From: Bacteroides neonati
GTDB lineage: Bacteria; Bacteroidota; Bacteroidia; Bacteroidales; Bacteroidaceae
Assembly: GCF_000499785.1 (NCBI RefSeq)
Contig: NZ_HG726023.1
Coordinates: forward strand, 326,532 to 390,531
Direction: 5' to 3'
DNA length: 64,000 nt
This document shows positions 1-7,853 of this stretch, one piece after another. The translations under genes were made by a program, and so were the position numbers. Every line of letters begins with the position of its first letter. Position 1 is the first letter of the stretch. The notes below the pieces were generated by a model that saw nothing but the letters and a program-made list of their open reading frames with translations, was not told the origin of the DNA and searched no databases.

Positions 1-23
1 GCTTTTTTATATTTGATCAAATA

Positions 24-200
24 TTAATCGGTAATTCTCTTGTTAATGACAATATACGAGATAAGTCCTAATACAACCAAAACAGCTGAACCGCCCAGAA
101 TTGCATTGTTGTTTACATTACCGGTAAAGGAACAAACAAGCAAAGTGATCGCTCCGACTAAGATTAATATTAATCCTAAATTCTTTAATAAGCCTTTCAT
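24..200 (-). CDS. small two-helix membrane protein
   Basis: A 58-residue protein with two hydrophobic stretches (about residues 8-26 and 34-52) separated by a short polar loop, so probably a small inner-membrane protein. I take the start at the ATG at 200; an upstream in-frame extension to 323 adds 41 residues without recognisable features. No family is recognised and the function is unknown. It lies downstream of the MarR-type gene on the same strand, 137 bp away. Confidence 0.6.
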   Translation of the reverse strand: MKGLLKNLGLILILVGAITLLVCSFTGNVNNNAILGGSAVLVVLGLISYIVINKRITD

Positions 201-337
201 GTGTATGTATTTTAATAGATTATTATATTCTTGTCGCAAAGAAAAGCATAATTCTTTAACGGGCGAAATAATTTGTGCAAAAAAACAATTATTTAAGAGT
301 AAATAGCCGATTTTAGGCTGCACAGTTCAGTGGATTG

Positions 338-784
338 CTAATCTTTTGTATTGAAAAAGATTTTGCGCAGTACCTCTTGACTAATACTCAGCTCTTCCGA
401 AGTTACTCCATATAATGCCTCTATCAGTGTGCGATTAGCTATATTGCGAGCCTTTTCTTCCAACTCTTTTCCTGTTTTAGTTAAGTGAATGAGGTTTGTC
501 CGACGGTCCTTCTTATCCGAAATGCGCACGACTAAATGCTGACGCTCCATATTATCAATTAGGCGAGTCATGCTAGGCTTGTCCTTAAAAGTTGCATTGC
601 ACAACTCTTGTTGGGTGACGCCGTCTTTCTCCCACAGAAAAATAAGCACGGTCCATTGTTCGGGACTAATCTCTAAACCATTCATACGGAAGTTACGATA
701 TAATTTTCGGTTGATGGCAGCAGATACCTTACCATTCAAAATGGCAAATATAAGGCGAATATCAAAATTGAATTGTTCTATCAT
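338..784 (-). CDS. MarR-family transcriptional regulator
   Basis: A winged helix-turn-helix repressor of about 148 residues, the usual MarR size. The middle contains the wHTH (around DGVTQQELCNATFKDKPSMTRLIDNMERQ) followed by the wing signature DKKDRRTNLIHLT, typical of MarR proteins that sense phenolic or lipophilic ligands as dimers. The start is placed at the ATG at 784; an in-frame upstream ATG at 811 would add nine residues but overlaps the TAnnTTTG-like promoter at 809-816. The target genes cannot be told from the sequence. The adjacent membrane protein or the gene itself are candidates. Confidence 0.85.
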   Translation of the reverse strand: MIEQFNFDIRLIFAILNGKVSAAINRKLYRNFRMNGLEISPEQWTVLIFLWEKDGVTQQELCNATFKDKPSMTRLIDNMERQHLVVRISDKKDRRTNLIHLTKTGKELEEKARNIANRTLIEALYGVTSEELSISQEVLRKIFFNTKD

Positions 785-808
785 GAAATTATTGTTTAAG
801 CAACTTTG

Positions 809-816
809 CAAAGGTA
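809..816 (-). promoter_or_regulatory. -7 element of the MarR gene
   Basis: On the minus strand this reads TACCTTTG, matching the Bacteroides -7 consensus TAnnTTTG, 25 bases upstream of the ATG at 784. Confidence 0.6.
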
Positions 817-866
817 AAGGTCTTCTTTGAGAATTCCTATATACGGGTACAAAAAAACATTAAATG

Positions 867-897
867 TTTGCAGATCAAAATAAAATGGCTAACTTTG
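867..897 (+). promoter_or_regulatory. promoter of rpsF-rpsR-rplI
   Basis: A -33 TTTG (867-870) and a -7 TAACTTTG (890-897) are separated by 19 bases, the spacing expected for the Bacteroides primary sigma factor. Transcription would start about 40 bases upstream of rpsF. Confidence 0.7.
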
Positions 898-942
898 CAC
901 CGCATTTTAAAATAAAATAATTATTTATTTAATTAAACGAGT

Positions 943-1287
943 ATGAATCAATATGAAACCGTTTTCATTTTAACTCCCGTTTTGTCTGATGTTCAGATGA
1001 AGGAAGCGGTAGAAAAATTCAAAGGCATTCTTCAGGCTGAAGGTGCTGAGATTATCAATGAAGAGAACTGGGGATTGAAGAAACTGGCTTATCCTATCCA
1101 GAAGAAATCTACAGGATTCTATCAATTGATTGAGTTCAAAGCAGAACCTACTGTAATTGACAAGTTGGAACTTAATTTCCGTCGTGACGAACGTGTGATC
1201 CGTTTCTTGACTTTCAGAATGGAGAAATACGCTGCAGAGTACGCTGCAAAAAGAAGAAGTGTTAAATCAAACAAAAAGGAGGATTAA
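943..1287 (+). CDS. rpsF: 30S ribosomal protein bS6
   Basis: 114 residues beginning [16 protein letters not shown], the canonical bS6 N-terminus, with the conserved region [16 protein letters not shown]. bS6 binds the central domain of 16S rRNA as a heterodimer with bS18 on the 30S platform. First gene of the rpsF-rpsR-rplI operon. No Shine-Dalgarno sequence precedes it, as is normal for Bacteroidia. The lysine- and acid-rich C-terminal codons carry the Shine-Dalgarno sequence of the next gene. Confidence 0.97.
   Translation: MNQYETVFILTPVLSDVQMKEAVEKFKGILQAEGAEIINEENWGLKKLAYPIQKKSTGFYQLIEFKAEPTVIDKLELNFRRDERVIRFLTFRMEKYAAEYAAKRRSVKSNKKED
1276..1282 (+). promoter_or_regulatory. strong Shine-Dalgarno of rpsR
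   Basis: AAGGAGG lies eight bases before the rpsR ATG and inside the last codons of rpsF. This is a near-ideal match to the 16S anti-Shine-Dalgarno, exceptional in a genome whose genes otherwise lack one. Confidence 0.85.
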
Positions 1288-1290
1288 ATC

Positions 1291-1563
1291 ATGGCACAAC
1301 AAGCTCAATCAGAAATCAGATATTTGACTCCCCCCTCAGTAGACGTTAAGAAAAAGAAATACTGCCGTTTTAAAAAGAGTGGTATTCGTTATATCGACTA
1401 CAAAGATCCTGAATTCTTGAAGAAATTCTTGAATGAACAAGGAAAAATCCTTCCTCGCCGTATTACCGGTACTTCTTTGAAGTTCCAGCGTCGTATTGCG
1501 CAGGCTGTGAAGAGAGCACGTCACTTGGCGTTACTTCCATTTGTAACTGACATGATGAAATAA
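1291..1563 (+). CDS. rpsR: 30S ribosomal protein bS18
   Basis: 90 residues. The core [23 protein letters not shown] and the C-terminal [25 protein letters not shown] are diagnostic of bS18, which partners bS6 on the 30S platform. It starts three bases after the rpsF stop and is preceded by a strong Shine-Dalgarno. In Bacteroidia bS18, bS6 and bS21 form the pocket that hides the 16S 3' tail, so the strong site on this gene suggests feedback control (inference). Confidence 0.97.
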   Translation: MAQQAQSEIRYLTPPSVDVKKKKYCRFKKSGIRYIDYKDPEFLKKFLNEQGKILPRRITGTSLKFQRRIAQAVKRARHLALLPFVTDMMK

Positions 1564-1568
1564 GGAGG
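1562..1568 (+). promoter_or_regulatory. strong Shine-Dalgarno of rplI
   Basis: AAGGAGG overlaps the rpsR stop codon and lies six bases before the rplI ATG. It extends to TAAGGAGG, eight bases complementary to the 16S 3' tail. Confidence 0.85.
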
Positions 1569-1574
1569 AAAAGT

Positions 1575-2018
1575 ATGGAAATTATATTGAAAGAAGACGT
1601 AGTAAACTTGGGTTATAAGAATGATATCGTAACAGTAAAATCTGGTTATGGTCGTAACTTCTTAATCCCTACTGGGAAAGCTATCATCGCTTCTCCTTCT
1701 GCAAAGAAAATGTTGGCTGAAGACTTGAAACAGCGTGCTCACAAACTTGAGAAAATCAAGAATGACGCAATTGCCGCTGCTGCTAAGTTGGAAGGTGTTG
1801 CTTTGACTATTGCAACAAAAGTAAGCTCAACCGGTACCATCTTTGGTTCTGTAGGTAATATTCAAATTGCTGAAGCATTGGCAAAGTTAGGTCACGAAAT
1901 CGACAGAAAGAGCATCGTTGTAAAAGACGCTGTGAAAGAAGTTGGTTCTTACAAAGCAATCGTAAGACTACACAAGGAAGTTTCTGTTGAAATTCCTTTC
2001 GAAGTAGTTGCTGAATAA
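1575..2018 (+). CDS. rplI: 50S ribosomal protein bL9
   Basis: 147 residues, the usual bL9 length. The N-terminal domain [32 protein letters not shown] matches the conserved bL9 signature, followed by a long lysine-rich connecting helix and the C-terminal rRNA-binding domain. bL9 binds 23S rRNA near the L1 stalk. Last gene of the operon, 11 bases after rpsR, closed by a clear terminator at 2046-2080. Confidence 0.97.
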   Translation: MEIILKEDVVNLGYKNDIVTVKSGYGRNFLIPTGKAIIASPSAKKMLAEDLKQRAHKLEKIKNDAIAAAAKLEGVALTIATKVSSTGTIFGSVGNIQIAEALAKLGHEIDRKSIVVKDAVKEVGSYKAIVRLHKEVSVEIPFEVVAE

Positions 2019-2045
2019 GCATTATACATTTTACGTATAAAATAT

Positions 2046-2080
2046 AAAGTCCCAACTCACAATTGAGTTGGGACTTTTTT
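2046..2080 (+). terminator. rho-independent terminator of the rplI operon
   Basis: The inverted repeat AAAGTCCCAACTCA / TGAGTTGGGACTTT with a short loop is followed by a T run, 27 bases after rplI. Confidence 0.9.
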
Positions 2081-2171
2081 TATTAAAGATTTTCGTATAG
2101 GGGTGTGCTGTCTATTTTGCTAACCTTCCTGTTTAATAGAATGTGGAGTCGATGGAGTAGCTATATATAAA

Positions 2172-2204
2172 AAAGGTCTGTCATGTTTAACATGACAGAC
2201 CTTT
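2172..2204 (-). terminator. terminator of the Ala-rich lipoprotein gene
   Basis: Perfect 14-bp arms (AAAGGTCTGTCATG and its complement) around a five-base loop. Read on the minus strand they are followed by a T-rich run, downstream of the gene ending at 2236. Confidence 0.85.
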
Positions 2205-2235
2205 AAAGTCTCTTTTCGAGTTCGTTGAACTGTAA

Positions 2236-2442
2236 TTATTCAGCTACTACGATAGAAGCGCTATCTACAACAGTTGTATCAACTGCTGCTGCTGCTTCTG
2301 CTGCTGCTGCTTCTACAGCTGCGATAGAGTCAGCGATACGGATAGAATCTGCAGTTGCTTTTTCAGCGTCAGCTGCTTTGTTACCACAAGATGCGAAAGA
2401 TACAGCTACGATAGCTACGAACATCAAAACTAATTTTTTCAT
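2236..2442 (-). CDS. small alanine-rich lipoprotein
   Basis: A 68-residue protein with a lipoprotein signal peptide (MKKLVLMFVAIVAVSFASC; lipobox FASC with Cys19). The mature part of about 49 residues is almost entirely Ala, Asp, Glu and Val, including runs of alanine, so it is probably a helical, acidic surface or periplasmic peptide. No family is recognised. It is monocistronic with its own promoter and strong terminator, which suggests substantial expression. A translation of the opposite strand is also open but is a by-product of the repetitive codons. Confidence 0.8.
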   Translation of the reverse strand: MKKLVLMFVAIVAVSFASCGNKAADAEKATADSIRIADSIAAVEAAAAEAAAAVDTTVVDSASIVVAE

Positions 2443-2493
2443 TTTTTTTGCTTTTTAAATCTGTAATACAATCAATTGCTTATTAAAACATTG

Positions 2494-2501
2494 CAAAGAT
2501 A
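2494..2501 (-). promoter_or_regulatory. -7 element of the small lipoprotein gene
   Basis: The minus strand reads TATCTTTG, a perfect TAnnTTTG, 52 bases upstream of the start codon. Confidence 0.65.
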
Positions 2502-2610
2502 TGTACTTTCTCAATACGTTGTTCTCGAAAGACCAACTTTTTTTTATTTTTTTTTTAGAAGAGTGTTTTTTTATGTAATTTAGCATGTTATACAACATGC
2601 TAAAAGATAG

Positions 2611-4284
2611 CTAAACCTCTGCTATACTGTTGTATAGGTATCTTTTGATACTTCTTTTCGGAGTCTTCTCAAACTCAGTAGGATAGAGTTGGATTTGGCT
2701 CACTTTCTCGTATGAAGCGACCATGCTATTGAGACTTTTTAGATTTTCTCCCATAATCGTTTTTAAGTTTTCATCGTCGCTTAAACCTAGGGAGTCTAAT
2801 GCTTCATAATCGGCGTACACCAAACCTACCAATTTTTTGTTTCGTTCAATAATTAAGCTCTCCAGAATGAATGGCATATTATTGAGTTTGGCTTCAATTT
2901 CTTCCGGAAAGATATTCTGCCCACTCGAACTTAAAATCATTGTTTTAAGTCTTCCGCGGATGAATATATTGCCTTCCTCATCTATGGTGCCCAAATCGCC
3001 GGTGCGTAACCAGCCATCTTTGCTAAAAGCTTCTTTGGTGGCTTCCTGATTTTTATAATAGCCTGCCATTACATTTTCTCCCCGTACTTGTATTTCTCCT
3101 ATTTCGGCTTCCTGATTTTCTTTATAAACACGGGCCTCCATGATATCCAATATTTTGCCGGATGAACCTGGGAGAAATTCGTTCCAAGGTGCATAGCTGA
3201 TAAGTGGTGCACACTCCGTCATGCCATAACCAATGGTAAAGGGAAATTTAATTTTGTAAAAGAAGGCTTCTACTTCGGGGTTCATGGCGGCTCCGCCAAT
3301 AATAATTTCCTTAAAACGTCCTCCTAATGCATCGATGAGTTTTTTGCGGATTTGACCATAAATCTGGTTGTCGAGCAAAGGAATACTCAATGCCCATTTC
3401 ATGCTTTTCTTAGCGATGAGGGGTTGAATGATATTCTTATATATTTTTTCGATAACCAGAGGAACGGTAATGATGAGGTTTGGCTTTACCTCCTCGAAGG
3501 CTTTCATGAGAATTTTGGGAGATGGAGTTTTTCCCAATAAAGTAACATGTGTACCAACGGCAGTCGCTGTTAAGAAATCGAATGCACACCCATAGGCATG
3601 GGCTAATGGAAGGAAGGAAAGTACCTTATCACCTCGCTTCAGAAGCTCGGTACGAATACCGAATGTTACATTGCCGGCAAGGTTATTACCGGTAAGCATA
3701 ACGCCTTTACTGAAGCCCGTAGTGCCGGAAGTATAATTGAGCAGCATTACCTTATCATTAGATAAGGTGGTGTATTCGATATTCTCGGGATGGAATCCTT
3801 TGGGATAAGCAGTATGCATCTCTTCATCCAGATGCTTGATAAATCGCTGAATAGTCTCTCCGTCCCGTTGATAAAGGCAACGGAAATCTGTAAGGGAAAA
3901 AGCTCCGCGAATTCCCGATAGCTTTTCTTCTTCAAGTACCTCCCAGATGCTATCACTGGTAAAGAGAAAGACCGATTCGGAATGGCCGATGATATGGTGA
4001 ACATCGTTCGGATTAAAGTCCTGAAGAATAGGAACCACAATGGCACCATACGTGATGGTCGCCATATAGGCGATGCACCATCTGGCATTATTTTTTCCGA
4101 TAATGGCAATTTTATCGCCACGGCGCAGACTGCAGTGCTTGAACAATAAGTGCAGACGGGCTACCTCTTCGGCTACTTGCCCATAGGTATAACTCTCTTC
4201 TTCACCATAATCAGTGTAACAGGGTAAATCCCAGTTTTCTCGGAAACTACTTTCGTATAGTTTGATAAAATTCTCTTTAATCAT
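2611..4284 (-). CDS. long-chain fatty acid--CoA ligase (AMP-binding)
   Basis: A 557-residue member of the ANL superfamily that would activate fatty acids to acyl-AMP and then acyl-CoA. The P-loop-like motif YTSGTTGFSKG is at 184-194, the adenine-binding GYGMTE at 352-357, and the RTGD motif with its Asp at 427-430; a hinge lysine region follows (GRLKTM, 444-449). The C-terminal domain ends with a PKRSIKR-like segment typical of bacterial long-chain ligases. Monocistronic, with a TAnnTTTG promoter 24 bases upstream. Chain-length preference cannot be judged. Confidence 0.92.
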   Translation of the reverse strand: MIKENFIKLYESSFRENWDLPCYTDYGEEESYTYGQVAEEVARLHLLFKHCSLRRGDKIAIIGKNNARWCIAYMATITYGAIVVPILQDFNPNDVHHIIGHSESVFLFTSDSIWEVLEEEKLSGIRGAFSLTDFRCLYQRDGETIQRFIKHLDEEMHTAYPKGFHPENIEYTTLSNDKVMLLNYTSGTTGFSKGVMLTGNNLAGNVTFGIRTELLKRGDKVLSFLPLAHAYGCAFDFLTATAVGTHVTLLGKTPSPKILMKAFEEVKPNLIITVPLVIEKIYKNIIQPLIAKKSMKWALSIPLLDNQIYGQIRKKLIDALGGRFKEIIIGGAAMNPEVEAFFYKIKFPFTIGYGMTECAPLISYAPWNEFLPGSSGKILDIMEARVYKENQEAEIGEIQVRGENVMAGYYKNQEATKEAFSKDGWLRTGDLGTIDEEGNIFIRGRLKTMILSSSGQNIFPEEIEAKLNNMPFILESLIIERNKKLVGLVYADYEALDSLGLSDDENLKTIMGENLKSLNSMVASYEKVSQIQLYPTEFEKTPKRSIKRYLYNSIAEV

Positions 4285-4307
4285 TGCACGTTTTTTAATG
4301 ATTTGTG

Positions 4308-4315
4308 CAAAAGTA
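4308..4315 (-). promoter_or_regulatory. -7 element of the acyl-CoA ligase gene
   Basis: The minus strand reads TACTTTTG (TAnnTTTG), 24 bases before the ATG. Confidence 0.6.
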
Positions 4316-4392
4316 GGAATAAACTTTCATAACTTAAAGCGTTTACTTCATGAACTAATGAATCGGATAACAACTTTTAAAACTAATAATGC

Positions 4393-4401
4393 GTAAATTT
4401 G
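4393..4401 (+). promoter_or_regulatory. -7 element of the mtaB operon
   Basis: TAAATTTG occurs within this span, about 25 bases before the ATG at 4426. It overlaps an alternative TTG start at 4399, which argues for the ATG. Confidence 0.6.
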
Positions 4402-4425
4402 CACCAAATATGTATTTTAAGGATT

Positions 4426-5742
4426 ATGATAGATACCACCGTATTTCAGGATAAGACAGCCGTTTACTATACTTTGGGCTGCAAATTAAATTTCTCAGAG
4501 ACTTCTACCATAGGTAAGATACTGCGCGAAGCGGGTGTGCGTACTTCACGAAAAGGCGAAAAGGCTGATATTTGTGTAGTCAACACGTGCTCTGTAACCG
4601 AGATGGCCGATAAGAAGTGCCGTCAGGCCATTAACCGGCTTGTGAAACAACATCCGGGTGCATTTGTCGTAGTGACGGGTTGCTATGCTCAATTAAAACC
4701 CGGCGACGTCTCGAAGATTGACGGGGTTGACTTAGTATTAGGTGCCGAGCAAAAAAGCGACTTACTACATTATTTAGGCAACTTGCAAAAACATCAGGAG
4801 GGCGAAGCGCATACCTCTGCTTTAAAAGATATCCGCTCTTTCGCTCCCTCTTGTTCGCGGGGCGATCGTACCCGCTTCTTTCTAAAAGTGCAAGACGGAT
4901 GTGACTATTACTGTTCGTATTGTACCATTCCGTTGGCACGCGGACGGAGTCGCAACGGTACGGTTGCTTCAATGGTCGAACAAGCCCGTACGGCTGCTGC
5001 CGAAGGTGGCAAAGAGATTGTGTTGACCGGAGTTAATATTGGCGATTTTGGAAAGAGTACCGGCGAAACTTTTTTCGATTTAGTAAAGGCACTTGATGAG
5101 GTCGAAGGCATTGAGCGTTACCGTATCTCTTCTATTGAGCCCAACTTACTGACGGATGAGATTATCGAATTTGTGTCTCGTTCGCGTCGATTTATGCCTC
5201 ATTTTCATATTCCGTTACAGTCCGGTAGTGACGATGTACTTGCGTTGATGCGTCGCAGATACGACACAGCCTTGTTTGCATCGAAAATAAGTCGAATCAA
5301 AGAAGTGATGCCCGATGCCTTTATTGGTGTTGATGTCATTGTTGGTACCCGCGGTGAAACAGAAGAGTTTTTTGAGAATGCTTATCGCTTTATTGAAAGT
5401 CTTGATATAACCCAGTTGCACGTATTTAGCTATTCCGAGCGTCCGGGTACTCAAGCCTTGAAGATCGACCATGTAGTAACACCCGACGAAAAACATAAGC
5501 GCAGCCAAAGGCTTCTTGCTTTATCGGAGGAGAAAACAAAAGCTTTTTATACTCGCCACATCGGACAAACCATGTCTGTATTGATGGAGAAGAGCAAGCC
5601 GGGTACGCCCATGCACGGTTTTACTGCTAATTATATTCGTGTGGAAGTGGAGAATGAACCGTCGCTTGATAATCAGTTAGTCACTGTTCGCTTAGGCGAG
5701 TGGAATGAAGATGAAACAGCGTTGAAAGGTACCATTCTTTAA
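4426..5742 (+). CDS. mtaB: tRNA t6A37 methylthiotransferase MtaB
   Basis: A radical-SAM methylthiotransferase that converts t6A37 to ms2t6A37 in ANN-decoding tRNAs. From the ATG at 4426 (438 residues) the N-terminal UPF0004 cluster cysteines are Cys19, Cys55 and Cys86. The radical-SAM CxxxCxxC is Cys159, Cys163 and Cys166 (GCDYYCSYC). A C-terminal TRAM-like segment follows. The opening YYTLGCKLNFSET is typical of MtaB rather than MiaB or RimO. A longer TTG-initiated form would start inside the promoter. First gene of an apparent operon with the glycosyltransferase and mgsA. Confidence 0.93.
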   Translation: MIDTTVFQDKTAVYYTLGCKLNFSETSTIGKILREAGVRTSRKGEKADICVVNTCSVTEMADKKCRQAINRLVKQHPGAFVVVTGCYAQLKPGDVSKIDGVDLVLGAEQKSDLLHYLGNLQKHQEGEAHTSALKDIRSFAPSCSRGDRTRFFLKVQDGCDYYCSYCTIPLARGRSRNGTVASMVEQARTAAAEGGKEIVLTGVNIGDFGKSTGETFFDLVKALDEVEGIERYRISSIEPNLLTDEIIEFVSRSRRFMPHFHIPLQSGSDDVLALMRRRYDTALFASKISRIKEVMPDAFIGVDVIVGTRGETEEFFENAYRFIESLDITQLHVFSYSERPGTQALKIDHVVTPDEKHKRSQRLLALSEEKTKAFYTRHIGQTMSVLMEKSKPGTPMHGFTANYIRVEVENEPSLDNQLVTVRLGEWNEDETALKGTIL

Positions 5743-5772
5743 ATGATATAATCGGTTTTATACTATACACCT

Positions 5773-6804
5773 ATGATTAAGGTTTCGATTGTGATCTTGA
5801 ATTGGAACGGATGTGAGATGCTTCGTTCGTTTCTTCCTTCTGTTATTCGTCATTCCCAAGGCGATGGCATTGAGATCTGCGTAGCTGATAATGGTTCTAC
5901 GGATCACTCTGTCGATATGTTGCGTAGAGAGTTTCCATCTGTTCGCCTTTTGCTGCTCGAACAGAACAATGGTTTCGCCGATGGCTATAACCTGGCTTTG
6001 CAGCAGGTAGAGGCAACCTATGTCGTGCTACTTAATTCGGACGTGGAGGTTACTCCGCATTGGTTGAACCCTTTAATTTCTTATTTGGACACACATCCCG
6101 AAGTCGCTGCCTGTCAACCCAAGATACGGAGCTGGCATAACCAAACTGTATTTGAGCATGCAGGGGCTGCCGGAGGGTTTATTGATAGGTATGGATATCC
6201 TTTTTGCAGAGGGCGTTTGATGGAGGTTGTCGAAGAAGACGGCGGACAATATGATACCATTTGTCCCGTGTTTTGGGCTACGGGAGCTGCCTTATTTATC
6301 CGGCTGGAGGATTACCGGAAGGTGGGAGGGCTTGATGGACGCTTCTTTGCCCATATGGAGGAGATTGATCTTTGCTGGCGACTTCGTGCCCGGGGTAGGA
6401 GCATTGTTTGTATTCCTCAGAGTGTTGTATATCATGTAGGTGGAGCAACGCTTAAAAAAGAGAATCCGCGTAAGACATTTCTAAACTTTCGTAACAATCT
6501 TGTTATGCTTTACAAGAATTTGCCTTCTCATGAATTGCGTTCAGTGATGCGTGTGCGTTGTGTACTCGATTATGTGGCTATGCTGGTGTTTCTACTCAAG
6601 ATGCAGGCACCGAATGCAAAAGCCGTTCTTGAGGCGAGGCGTGAGTATGCTGTTATACGTTCGTCATTTACGGCTGTTCGTGAGGATAATCTGAAAAAAA
6701 CTGTCGTACGTATTATCCCCGAACGGATAAAAAGTAGTATCTTGTGGCAGTTTTACGTGAAGAGGCGGAAGCATTTCTCACAATTACTTAACTTTAATGA
6801 ATAA
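5773..6804 (+). CDS. family 2 glycosyltransferase
   Basis: 343 residues with a GT-A fold: N-terminal nucleotide-sugar-binding region VSIVILNWNG, ADNGSTDHS, the metal-binding-type LLNSDVEV, and the acceptor region WATGAALFIRLEDYRKVGGLDGRFF followed by HMEEIDLCWRLRARG, which contains the EDxDxxxR-like catalytic box. This layout is common to rhamnosyltransferase-like GT2 enzymes of surface glycans. The sugar and acceptor are unknown. It follows mtaB by 30 bases and precedes mgsA by six, so co-transcription is likely. Confidence 0.9.
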   Translation: MIKVSIVILNWNGCEMLRSFLPSVIRHSQGDGIEICVADNGSTDHSVDMLRREFPSVRLLLLEQNNGFADGYNLALQQVEATYVVLLNSDVEVTPHWLNPLISYLDTHPEVAACQPKIRSWHNQTVFEHAGAAGGFIDRYGYPFCRGRLMEVVEEDGGQYDTICPVFWATGAALFIRLEDYRKVGGLDGRFFAHMEEIDLCWRLRARGRSIVCIPQSVVYHVGGATLKKENPRKTFLNFRNNLVMLYKNLPSHELRSVMRVRCVLDYVAMLVFLLKMQAPNAKAVLEARREYAVIRSSFTAVREDNLKKTVVRIIPERIKSSILWQFYVKRRKHFSQLLNFNE

Positions 6805-6810
6805 CATCAA

Positions 6811-7329
6811 ATGAAAACTTTTGTAAGAAGAAATATTGGCTTGGTAGCCCATGATGCCATGAAGAAGGATTTGGTAGAGTGGGTGCTCTGGAATTCGGAA
6901 TTATTGATAGGACATAAGTTCTATTGTACAGGTACTACCGGTACATTAATTCTGGAAGCATTGAAAGAAAAGCATCCCGAAGTGAAGTGGGACTTCACGA
7001 TTCTCAAATCAGGTCCGTTAGGAGGTGATCAGCAAATAGGATCACGTATCGTGGATGGAGAAATAGATTATCTGTTTTTTTTCACCGATCCGATGACATT
7101 ACAGCCTCATGATACAGATGTGAAGGCGTTGACCCGATTGGCGGGAGTCGAAAACATTGTTTTCTGCTGTAATCGCTCCACGGCCGATCACGTGATTTCC
7201 AGTCCTTTATTTGCCGATCCTACTTATGTACAGGTTCGTCCCGATTATTCCGGCTATACACAGCGTTTCAAGGGTAAGCCGGTGGTGATCGAAGCGGTAG
7301 AATCGATTAAGAAGAGAAAGAAAAAATAA
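6811..7329 (+). CDS. mgsA: methylglyoxal synthase
   Basis: 172 residues. Methylglyoxal synthase eliminates phosphate from dihydroxyacetone phosphate, a bypass of lower glycolysis. The MGS fold motifs are evident: IGLVAHDAMKKDLVEWV at the N-terminus, the phosphate-binding TGTTGTLI, SGPLGGDQQIG, and the catalytic-Asp segment FFFTDPMTLQPHDTDV, then CNRSTADHV. It is last in the mtaB operon and is followed by a bidirectional terminator. Confidence 0.95.
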   Translation: MKTFVRRNIGLVAHDAMKKDLVEWVLWNSELLIGHKFYCTGTTGTLILEALKEKHPEVKWDFTILKSGPLGGDQQIGSRIVDGEIDYLFFFTDPMTLQPHDTDVKALTRLAGVENIVFCCNRSTADHVISSPLFADPTYVQVRPDYSGYTQRFKGKPVVIEAVESIKKRKKK

Positions 7330-7346
7330 GAGAAAGAATAATAATG

Positions 7347-7394
7347 AATAATGGTTACTAATAGCCCATCAAGAGTGTATTAGTAACCATTATT
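7347..7394. terminator. bidirectional terminator between mgsA and folB
   Basis: Perfect 17-bp arms (7347-7363 and 7378-7394) around a 14-base loop, with T-rich ends on both strands. The right arm overlaps the folB stop codon, so it serves both convergent genes. Confidence 0.9.
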
Positions 7395-7758
7395 TTTTGC
7401 ATATCATCTCTACACCTGCGCTATCTATATCGGCACTCATAGGTGGGTGTCTCTTCGAGAGTTTGATGTTTAGTTCGTCAATAGCCGGAAACTCATCGAA
7501 CAACCGCTTCGCCATACGACCGCATACGTGTTCTAATAACTTTGACGGAATAATCATCTCCTCTTTCAATACATCGTATACGTCGGCATAGCTCACCGTA
7601 TTTTTTATTTCATCTGTCTGTGCCGCATGTTCAACGTTTACTTTGAGTTTCAGGTTGACCAAAAACTCATTGCCTACAACCGTCTCTTGCGGTAATACGC
7701 CATGATAAGCGTAGAAGCAGATGTTTTCTAAAAAAATATAACTCGACTGGATGGTCAT
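7390..7758 (-). CDS. folB: dihydroneopterin aldolase
   Basis: 122 residues, standard FolB length. The enzyme cleaves dihydroneopterin to 6-hydroxymethyl-dihydropterin in folate synthesis. Visible motifs are FYAYHGVLPQE near residue 15 with the conserved Tyr and Glu, VSYADVYDVLKEE, LLEHVCGRMA containing the pterin-binding Glu, and the late VEMI. Monocistronic, with a TAnnTTTG promoter. Confidence 0.94.
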   Translation of the reverse strand: MTIQSSYIFLENICFYAYHGVLPQETVVGNEFLVNLKLKVNVEHAAQTDEIKNTVSYADVYDVLKEEMIIPSKLLEHVCGRMAKRLFDEFPAIDELNIKLSKRHPPMSADIDSAGVEMICKK

Positions 7759-7786
7759 CTTCTTACTTATTACTAGATTATATTTG

Positions 7787-7794
7787 CAAAAATA
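7787..7794 (-). promoter_or_regulatory. -7 element of folB
   Basis: The minus strand reads TATTTTTG (TAnnTTTG), 29 bases upstream of the ATG. Confidence 0.6.
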
Positions 7795-7853
7795 GGCTAT
7801 TTATTTGAAACGATGAAAGCAAATAGATTCTTTTGTAAGCAGAGAAACGACTA

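Noticed and set aside
898..942. S6:S18 leader RNA before rpsF
   Set aside because: The leader is only about 40 bases and AT-rich, with no stem bearing the expected loop; the strong Shine-Dalgarno sites are a better candidate for feedback.
2225..2458. Ala/Ser-rich open frame opposite the small lipoprotein gene
   Set aside because: A by-product of the alanine codons of the real gene, which has a signal peptide, promoter and terminator.
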